From assembly GCA_021160785.1 (NCBI GenBank), contig JAGHBX010000122.1:1-11909 (forward strand): DNA of 11,909 bases, read 5' to 3'. The position numbers were made by a program, and so were the translations under genes. Origin of the DNA: Planctomycetota bacterium. Lineage in GTDB: Bacteria > Planctomycetota > Phycisphaerae > Sedimentisphaerales > Anaerohalosphaeraceae. Below are positions 7,224 through 11,909 of this stretch, piece after piece. Every line of letters begins with the position of its first letter. Within the stretch, counting starts at the first letter, position 1. The notes under the pieces were generated by a model. That model was not told the DNA's origin. It saw only the letters and a list, made by a program, of their open reading frames with translations, and made no database searches.

Positions 7224-8014
7224 TCGGTATCGGCTCCATTTCGTAACACGCCATCGCTCAGTTGAAATACCCTGCCCATTCGCTCGGCGAGCCTCATCGA
7301 ATGGGTCACCACGATCAGGGCAAGGCGGTGCTTGAGATTCAACTCGACCAGCAGTTCAATTATATTGTCGGTGGCCTGGCGGTCCAGCGAGCCGGTCGGT
7401 TCGTCGGCTAACAGCAGCGCAGGCGTGTTGATCAGCGCCCGCACGACGGCAACGCGCTGGCGCTGCCCGCCGGACAACTCAGCGGGGCGATGCCTCAGAT
7501 GGTCCTTGAGCCCCACGCTTTCGAGAAGCTGCAGGGCCCTTTCTTCGCACTCCTTGCGCTGATTCCGCCCGCCGGACAATTCGCCGGAGTAATGCTTCAG
7601 ATGGTCCTTGAGACCCACCTTTTCGAGAAGCTGCCGAGCCCTTTTTTTGCGCTCCTTCGCCGACATTTTCGTATTGGACGCCAGGGTCGGCACCAGCACG
7701 TTTTCCAGCACCGTGCACTGGCTGAGCAGATGATGCGACTGAAAAACGAATCCGATCCTGTGATTGCGAATGTGGGCGAGTTCGACTTCGTCCAGGTCGG
7801 CAAGGTCGCGCCCCTCAAGCAGCACCTTGCCCGCCGAAGGCTTGTCCATCGCCCCGATGATGTTGAGCAGGGTGCTCTTGCCGCTGCCCGAAGGCCCGAC
7901 GACGGCAATCGACTCGCCCCACTTCAGATCGAGCGATATGTCCTTTAGAACATCGAGTCGCTCCGATGAACCGGGCGACTCATACGTTTTTGCCACGTTT
8001 ACAAGTTCGAGCAT
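7220..8014 (-). CDS. LolD/MacB-type ABC ATPase with duplicated signature region
   Basis: A 264-residue nucleotide-binding subunit. Visible motifs are the A-loop Tyr (Y11), Walker A GPSGSGKST (40-48), Q-loop (Q92), Walker B LLADEP (201-206) with D-loop SLD, and the H-loop His (H238). The signature occurs twice: LSGGR at 146-150 and LSGGQ at 180-184. They lie in two tandem 34-residue copies (120-153 and 154-187) that match at about 23 of 34 positions by hand count. Without one copy the protein would be 230 residues, the usual LolD size. Only the second copy runs into the normal helix before Walker B. The start at 8014 has GAGGA upstream and gives the usual LolD N-terminus; the frame extends to 8071 but would overlap the preceding gene. 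It energises the permease encoded next, with ATGA overlap. Confidence 0.92.
   Translation of the reverse strand: MLELVNVAKTYESPGSSERLDVLKDISLDLKWGESIAVVGPSGSGKSTLLNIIGAMDKPSAGKVLLEGRDLADLDEVELAHIRNHRIGFVFQSHHLLSQCTVLENVLVPTLASNTKMSAKERKKRARQLLEKVGLKDHLKHYSGELSGGRNQRKECEERALQLLESVGLKDHLRHRPAELSGGQRQRVAVVRALINTPALLLADEPTGSLDRQATDNIIELLVELNLKHRLALIVVTHSMRLAERMGRVFQLSDGVLRNGADTE
7454..7657 (-). repeat. Diverged 102-base in-frame tandem duplication inside the ABC ATPase gene
   Basis: The unit is 102 bases (34 codons): copy one at 7657-7556, copy two at 7555-7454. Landmarks recur exactly 102 bases apart on the plus strand, for example gccggacaa at 7469 and 7571 and atggtccttgag at 7499 and 7601. 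Both copies encode QLLExVGLKDHL and ELSGG. The copies have diverged, so this is not a simple sequencing stutter. Confidence 0.9.
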
Positions 8015-8019
8015 AATTG

Positions 8020-8024
8020 TCCTC
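8020..8024 (-). promoter_or_regulatory. Shine-Dalgarno site fixing the ABC ATPase start
   Basis: GAGGA on the minus strand lies five bases before the ATG at 8014, in the 16-base space after the glycosyltransferase stop. It supports the short form of the ATPase over the frame reaching 8071. Confidence 0.6.
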
Positions 8025-8030
8025 GTCAAC

Positions 8031-9392
8031 TTAACCGCCTTTGGCGGGATTTTTTGCCACAGTAGGGGCATCCCGGCGCGCCGGGACCGCGCCCCTACCT
8101 ATTTTACTTATATCGTCAAATATACGGACCATCTGTTCGGCGGTTTTTTGCACATCAAGGGCGTCAAAGATCGCAGCCTTGCCCGCCTGACCCAGACGGT
8201 TCAACCGCTCCGTATCCGCCAACAGCGATTCCAGTGTTCCGGCGAGCGTCTTACTATCATTGGGGTTATACAGCACGCAGCCGCCGTCGGTCAACTCTGA
8301 AAGCTCATCGAACACGCCGCCTGCAGGCTCCACGGCCGGGACGCCCACAGTAAGGGCTTCGGCTACATAGCGTCCGCAGGCAACCGGTTTTTTCTCGGGT
8401 ACGCAAAGAACCGAAAGCGTATTCAAAAAGGACCGTTTTGCATGGTCGTCAAAATCGTCAAGAAAATCGACATCGTCGCCCAGGCCGCACGAAGCCAGCC
8501 GTCGTTTAAGATCCCGTATGAACGATGCGTCGGCCGCCGTTTTGCCGCCGGCTACCCGCAGCCTTGCCGTTGCAAGGTCTGGATTCTTTTTCAACAGAAT
8601 GAACGCCTCAACCAGTGTATCCAGACCGCGGTCGGAACACATCCTGGACAGGTAGCCGATCGTGGGCGCCTCCGGCCGCAGCCTGAGTCCTTCGCAGCCG
8701 TCCAGCGCGACACCCGTGTACACAACGTCGATCTTGGCGCTGTCAAGCGAAAGTCGCCGTCGCATGACATCGGCATAGTACCTGCTCGACGAAATGAACG
8801 CGTCAATATCCGCCGCCCGCTCGTCGACGATCCGCCATGCCTGCGCCGCCCAGGGCTCGCCCAGCCCGTCGAGGAAAGCGTCTTCGTCCTGAAGCAGACA
8901 CACGATGGGTACGTCAAGGGCTTTCTTTATCGGCGCCGCTAATCCCGCCAGAAGCACATTTGACAGAATCACAATATCCGGGCGGTTCTCGGGCATCCTG
9001 AACCAGTCGATGAGCCGCTGGAGTTCCTTGGTCTGTCGCCCGTCGTGAGCTTGCAGCATGGAAACGGTTGTCTCACCCAACAGGCGTGCGCTGGTTATGT
9101 GCGCCTTGCGGGCAACCAGGCTCAGGAGCAGCTTCGAGTCAAAGATGCGGTCCAGCCACCGGGGAGTCTTTTGAAAAAACGCATGTCTCTGCTGGAGATA
9201 GACGTTGATTCCCCCGAAGAATATCGGCGATTGGGCCGAGTCGTTCGGCTCGACGGAGACGGGCAGATACATCGGCGTCATGAGGACATCATGGCCCAGA
9301 CGGCGCATCGCCCTGACAAGGGCTACGTCGCGCAGACAATTCTCACAGTAAAAATTGTCGCCGGAGCCCGGCATTAATTGAGCTATTCTCAT
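8031..9392 (-). CDS. GT4-type glycosyltransferase
   Basis: A 453-residue GT-B fold enzyme that should move a sugar from a nucleotide donor to an acceptor on the cytoplasmic side. The N-terminal Rossmann half opens with MPGSGDNFYCENCLRD followed by LVRAMRRLGHDV. The C-terminal donor half has the GT4 strand 'IGYLSRMCSDRGLDTLVEAF' (245-264) and VAEALTVGVPAVEPAGG (343-359). The final Glu of the usual EX7E motif is present (E345), but the position eight residues earlier is Val, not Glu. Natural homology seems to end near residue 431; residues 432-444 are encoded by a palindromic repeat. It is the first gene of the minus-strand cluster, 16 bases before the ATPase, with a good promoter upstream. A weak AAGG lies before the ATG. 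The sugar and acceptor are unknown; an envelope glycan or glycolipid is the natural guess. Confidence 0.88.
   Translation of the reverse strand: MRIAQLMPGSGDNFYCENCLRDVALVRAMRRLGHDVLMTPMYLPVSVEPNDSAQSPIFFGGINVYLQQRHAFFQKTPRWLDRIFDSKLLLSLVARKAHITSARLLGETTVSMLQAHDGRQTKELQRLIDWFRMPENRPDIVILSNVLLAGLAAPIKKALDVPIVCLLQDEDAFLDGLGEPWAAQAWRIVDERAADIDAFISSSRYYADVMRRRLSLDSAKIDVVYTGVALDGCEGLRLRPEAPTIGYLSRMCSDRGLDTLVEAFILLKKNPDLATARLRVAGGKTAADASFIRDLKRRLASCGLGDDVDFLDDFDDHAKRSFLNTLSVLCVPEKKPVACGRYVAEALTVGVPAVEPAGGVFDELSELTDGGCVLYNPNDSKTLAGTLESLLADTERLNRLGQAGKAAIFDALDVQKTAEQMVRIFDDISKIGRGAVPARRDAPTVAKNPAKGG
8035..8047. repeat. Short GC hairpin at the glycosyltransferase stop
   Basis: CCGCC, loop TTT, GGCGG forms a perfect 5-base stem next to the stop codon at 8031. 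On the plus strand it is followed by GATTTTTT, which resembles an intrinsic terminator, but no plus-strand gene ends here. On the minus strand it would form just before the ATPase ribosome site and could affect coupling. Confidence 0.4.
8062..8098. repeat. REP-like palindrome in the glycosyltransferase coding end
   Basis: Outer arms GTAGGGGC (8062-8069) and GCCCCTAC (8091-8098) are perfect inverted repeats. Inside them cccggcgcgccggg (8072-8085) is itself a perfect 14-base palindrome. Both ends read GTAG from the outside, the head seen in REP elements. It encodes glycosyltransferase residues 432-444 (rich in Arg, Ala, Pro), so it appears to have been captured into the reading frame. Confidence 0.65.
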
Positions 9393-9458
9393 AAAGCCAT
9401 GCCTTGTTTATCTTCCGTCAGCCATCCGCACAAACACTGTCCGCTTGCAGCGATAGGA

Positions 9459-9487
9459 ATTTTACCAGAAATACGGGTCGCTTTCAA
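9459..9487 (-). promoter_or_regulatory. Sigma70-like promoter of the minus-strand cluster
   Basis: On the minus strand TTGAAA (9487-9482) and TAAAAT (9464-9459) are separated by exactly 17 bases, each matching consensus at five of six positions. Transcription would start near 9452, giving a leader of about 60 bases before the glycosyltransferase ATG. It is the best promoter match in the window. Confidence 0.6.
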
Positions 9488-9533
9488 CAGCCTTTGCGTC
9501 GGCTATTGACATAATTTTCTTAGGAGAATCGTG

Positions 9534-9563
9534 TTGACTTTGCGGTCCTTTTTGTAATAATAT
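9534..9563 (+). promoter_or_regulatory. Candidate promoter of the FHA gene
   Basis: TTGACT (9534-9539) and TAATAT (9558-9563) are separated by 18 bases, about 40 bases before the FHA gene's ATG. A perfect TTGACA also occurs at 9506-9511, but no convincing -10 lies 17 bases after it. Confidence 0.45.
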
Positions 9564-9601
9564 GATCGAAAGCCCGGCGCATTCGAACTGAAGGATACAA
9601 A

Positions 9602-10465
9602 ATGAATCTGGTCGTCAAACAATCGGGCATGCTCGTCAAGGATTTGCGCTTTGCCAGAGGCCCTGTCTACATTGGCAGGCAACTGGAAAGCCAGGTATGC
9701 CTGCCCGATCTGGCCGTTTCCCGCGAACACACCGTCATATACGGCGCCGACGACGCCAAGTGGTTCGTCGAAGACCTTAACAGTGCAAATAAGACATATC
9801 TTAACAAGAATGCCGTCCACAAATCCGAACTCAAAGACGGCGACGTGCTGCAGATAGCCAACTTCACGATTGAAGTCCAGATGGGCGGCGGGTCCGAGAA
9901 GGCCCGCCAGTTGAGCATGACCGATACGATGAGACCGGACGTGCACACGCCCGAGACGATTGTGCGCCGATATGAGGCGAAGGACGCCCCGGCGATCCGG
10001 TTTGATGCGGCGCATGCAAAAAGTTACCTGAAGGCGACGTCGGCAATTTTGAACACGTCCGGTCCGGATGAACTGCTGAAGGTTCTCATGACAATCACCG
10101 CCGATCAGTTCGGCGCGTTTCACAACTGGATCGGGCTGCGAATCGCAACGACTGGCGAGCTGACCCATATCGCCGGCCACAAGAGCACCGGCCAGGACAT
10201 TAAACTCGACGAAATGATATTCGGCAAGATGATTACCGACGCCATGAACCGGGCCGAGTATACGCTCATTCCCCTGCTGCCCAAGGACAAGCAATACGAG
10301 CGAATCCGTTCGGGATTGATCACACCCGTCGAAAGCGACGCCGGCTGCCACGGCGTAATCTACGTCGACAACGCCGTCGACCGCACGCACTTTAGCCTCA
10401 CCGACCTCGACTACCTCGTACTCCTGGCAGTACAGGCAGGCGTAATGTTAGGCAAGTTCAAGTAA
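9602..10465 (+). CDS. FHA-domain protein with C-terminal GAF-like domain
   Basis: A 287-residue cytoplasmic signalling protein. The FHA domain occupies about 1-95, with GR at 25-26, SREH at 40-43 and DLNSANKTYLN at 58-68; these supply the Gly-Arg, Ser and Asn residues that hold phosphothreonine in FHA domains. In the last motif Lys replaces the usual Gly of N-G-T. A linker (about 96-130) is followed by a GAF-like domain (about 135-287) ending in GVIYVDN and a helix that opens FSLTDLDYLVLLAVQAG, typical of GAF C-termini. No kinase, cyclase or DNA-binding output domain follows, so it probably acts as an adaptor for Ser/Thr kinase signalling. AAGGA lies six bases before the ATG. It is transcribed alone, divergent from the ABC cluster. 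A functional link to that cluster is possible but unproven. Confidence 0.9.
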   Translation: MNLVVKQSGMLVKDLRFARGPVYIGRQLESQVCLPDLAVSREHTVIYGADDAKWFVEDLNSANKTYLNKNAVHKSELKDGDVLQIANFTIEVQMGGGSEKARQLSMTDTMRPDVHTPETIVRRYEAKDAPAIRFDAAHAKSYLKATSAILNTSGPDELLKVLMTITADQFGAFHNWIGLRIATTGELTHIAGHKSTGQDIKLDEMIFGKMITDAMNRAEYTLIPLLPKDKQYERIRSGLITPVESDAGCHGVIYVDNAVDRTHFSLTDLDYLVLLAVQAGVMLGKFK

Positions 10466-10499
10466 CGCCTCAACTCGGACGCATGTTGAAAGGAATTTG

Positions 10500-11753
10500 T
10501 CAGGGTTTTTCTATTCGATATAGATGTGTTTTGGTGCGTAGAATTAGTGAGCGTTTTGTGATGGCGGCTGAGGCGTAGAAGGCGCCGTTGAGTTGATTCT
10601 CTGCGAGTATCTGGAAGGTTCGACCCGGCTTGATTACGGTTGTTTTGCCTTTTTTGTTGAAGCAATATATACGGCCTTCGGCGTGTATCAGGGATGCGCC
10701 GTAGCGACCTTCCAGTTTGGCTTGCCATATCTGTTTGCCGGTCTTTGCATCGAGACAGGTCGCCACTCCCTTGTCGCTTACGATGTAGAGCAGATCGCCG
10801 ACGAGTACGGGCGAAGATTCCAGCGGAACATCGTCGCTGAGCTTCCATGCAACGTGCGTATCGGTCACGTCGCCTTTGCCGCCGGTGCGAACCGCCCATA
10901 GCCGTGTCGAGACGCCGCCGCAGTTTACAAACAGCAGGCCGTGTCCCGCCACTATCCGCGAGATCGTGTTGTCGTCTCCGTATACGACGCGCCATATCTC
11001 TTTGCCGGTAGCCGGGTCATAGCCCATGACCGCTAACGAGCCGTTGCTGACAAGCTGCGTTTTGCCGTCGACTTCGATCAGGATGGGGGTATGGTAAGCC
11101 TTGTAGACTATCCGGTTGAGATTGCTGTAAATCTCTTTCGGGCGGTCGGTTCGCCAGACGGTTTTGCCGGTATTCTTATCGACCGCCGCGATGAACTGGA
11201 CGTCGATGCCCTCCAGATGGACTATGACCAGGTCATCGAAGATTACCGGCGACGACACCGGGCCCTGAACGTGATTGCAGTGAAGCTCGCGATTGCGCCA
11301 CAGCACCTTGCCCGTCGCCGTATCCACACAGGCCGTGCCGTATGTCCCGAAATGAACGTAAACACGCCCTTGTTCGATCACTGCCGACGGCGTCGCGTAA
11401 GTGTTGAGCGAATTGACGCGCTGCGGATCGGGCTCTTTGAAAACGGCGATGTCATGAATCACCTTGCCCGTCTCAAAATCGATGCACACCGCATACATGG
11501 CTTTGCCGTTCTTCTTCGCCGAGGTAAGCCAGATTTGATCGCCCCAGACCACCGGCGTTGAGTAGCCAAAGTCGTGGATCGGAACCTTCCACTTGACATT
11601 CTTCGTTTCGCTCCAGTCTAAGGGCAATCCCGTCGAGTCGGAAGGCCCGTCGGCGCCAGGCCCGCGAAAATCGGGCCAGTTGTCCCCGCCCCAGGCAGAA
11701 CAGGTCGTGCAAACAGCGATGATTAATAAAACGCAGATCTGTCGAGTAGACAT
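10500..11753 (-). CDS. Secreted PQQ-like beta-propeller protein
   Basis: A 417-residue protein with a signal peptide (about 1-22, hydrophobic core CVLLIIAV) and no convincing lipobox. WPDFRG at 26-31 opens the propeller. Blades repeat the form AVDKNTGKTVWRT, GYDPATGKEIWRV and CLDAKTGKQIWQA. The fold is that of PQQ-like/BamB propellers, which are greatly expanded in planctomycetes, but no dehydrogenase catalytic residues are evident; binding or scaffolding outside the cytoplasm is most likely. GAAGGA lies about eight bases before the ATG. Its 3' end is convergent with the FHA gene, 34 bases away, with no clear terminator between. It is a relative, not a recent copy, of the anchored propeller at 2478-3884: the N-terminal anchor and blade sequences differ. 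Confidence 0.9.
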   Translation of the reverse strand: MSTRQICVLLIIAVCTTCSAWGGDNWPDFRGPGADGPSDSTGLPLDWSETKNVKWKVPIHDFGYSTPVVWGDQIWLTSAKKNGKAMYAVCIDFETGKVIHDIAVFKEPDPQRVNSLNTYATPSAVIEQGRVYVHFGTYGTACVDTATGKVLWRNRELHCNHVQGPVSSPVIFDDLVIVHLEGIDVQFIAAVDKNTGKTVWRTDRPKEIYSNLNRIVYKAYHTPILIEVDGKTQLVSNGSLAVMGYDPATGKEIWRVVYGDDNTISRIVAGHGLLFVNCGGVSTRLWAVRTGGKGDVTDTHVAWKLSDDVPLESSPVLVGDLLYIVSDKGVATCLDAKTGKQIWQAKLEGRYGASLIHAEGRIYCFNKKGKTTVIKPGRTFQILAENQLNGAFYASAAITKRSLILRTKTHLYRIEKP

Positions 11754-11806
11754 AACATGGTTCCTTCATTCAGGTTTAATATCTCTATCCCCTTGTACCC
11801 TTCAGG

Positions 11807-11835
11807 GTAATAAAATTCCGCGTTGAAAATCACAA
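11807..11835 (-). promoter_or_regulatory. Weak promoter candidate for the secreted propeller gene
   Basis: On the minus strand TTGTGA (11835-11830) and TATTAC (11812-11807) are 17 bases apart, each matching four of six consensus positions. The call is uncertain. A small hairpin (TACCC, TTCA, GGGTA at 11796-11809) overlaps the -10 region. Confidence 0.3.
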
Positions 11836-11881
11836 TGCATAATTGTAAAAGTAGTTGCCCACGCATCAACGCGTTTTTTTT
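11819..11881 (+). other. Dyad followed by T-run, possible terminator or small RNA 3' end
   Basis: CGCGTTGA (11819-11826) pairs perfectly with TCAACGCG (11866-11873), followed directly by eight T residues (11874-11881). The loop is about 39 bases and holds an inner hairpin (ACAAT with ATTGT, 11832-11846). The order stem then T-run resembles an intrinsic terminator on the plus strand, but the loop is long and no plus-strand gene is seen upstream. It could also be an operator for the propeller gene. Confidence 0.3.
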
Positions 11882-11909
11882 AGTAAGGCCGATATTATAG
11901 TATTATTGC

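Noticed and set aside
8035..8055. Intrinsic terminator on the plus strand (hairpin plus T-run)
   Set aside because: No plus-strand gene lies upstream; the T-run corresponds to Lys-Asn codons of the glycosyltransferase on the minus strand. Kept only as a hairpin.
8015..8071. Upstream extension of the ABC ATPase frame to 8071
   Set aside because: It runs into the glycosyltransferase tail and the palindrome; the ATG at 8014 has GAGGA and gives a normal LolD N-terminus.
9521..9557. Eight-codon leader peptide (AGGAG, then GTG to TAA) before the FHA gene
   Set aside because: It is too short to separate from chance, and it overlaps the preferred promoter's -35 and spacer, so it would be transcribed only from a different upstream start.
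9503..10390. 295-codon minus-strand open frame
   Set aside because: It is antisense to the FHA/GAF gene, whose motifs are unmistakable; the antisense protein shows none and crosses the promoter region.
1..11909. CRISPR array, tRNA, rRNA or insertion sequence
   Set aside because: No regularly spaced direct repeats, cloverleaf, rRNA signature or transposase motifs were seen on either strand; the repeats present are short palindromes and one in-gene duplication.

Overview
The window reads as a chromosome segment of a planctomycete, most likely class Phycisphaerae. This is inferred from gene content, without any search: two PQQ-type beta-propeller proteins that begin with a WPxFRG motif, a very large double-FtsX permease, a GT4 glycosyltransferase with a planctomycete-like N-terminus, and an FHA protein. 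No tRNA, rRNA, CRISPR array, transposase or phage gene was seen. Nearly all of the sequence is coding and no gap exceeds 210 bases.

Layout. Eight genes lie on the minus strand from 9392 down to the left edge and look like one operon or two stacked ones. In transcription order they are: a GT4 glycosyltransferase (9392-8031), a LolD/MacB-type ABC ATPase (8014-7220), a 1104-residue FtsX-type permease (7223-3909), a membrane-anchored PQQ-like propeller (3884-2478), a 125-base gap with a candidate promoter and a REP-like hairpin, an anchored NHL-repeat propeller (2352-1312), an 83-residue four-cysteine protein (1312-1061), a Tat-exported ferredoxin with four predicted 4Fe-4S clusters (1077-508), and a NapH/NosR-like membrane iron-sulfur protein cut by the window edge (511-1). 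Starts and stops overlap or nearly touch at most junctions (ATGA, TGATG, a 17-base overlap), which implies translational coupling. A good sigma70-like promoter (TTGAAA, 17 bases, TAAAAT) precedes the glycosyltransferase.

Divergent from this cluster is a monocistronic plus-strand gene (9602-10465) for an FHA plus GAF-like protein with its own candidate promoter. Convergent with it is a secreted PQQ-like propeller (11753-10500). The last 156 bases hold the upstream region of that gene and a dyad followed by a T-run on the plus strand.

How the genes may work together (inference). The first half of the cluster resembles an envelope export or lipoprotein-release machine: ATPase, permease with two large extracytoplasmic domains, anchored propeller. 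The second half resembles an extracytoplasmic electron-transfer module of NapG/NapH type, in which a membrane Fe-S protein passes quinol electrons to a Tat-exported ferredoxin. Here it is coupled to an NHL propeller with a Cys-x-Cys-Cys motif and a tiny CX5CX2CX5C protein. The most unusual molecular features are a 34-residue in-frame tandem duplication in the ABC ATPase that doubles the LSGG signature motif, and a REP-like palindrome that supplies the last coding residues of the glycosyltransferase.
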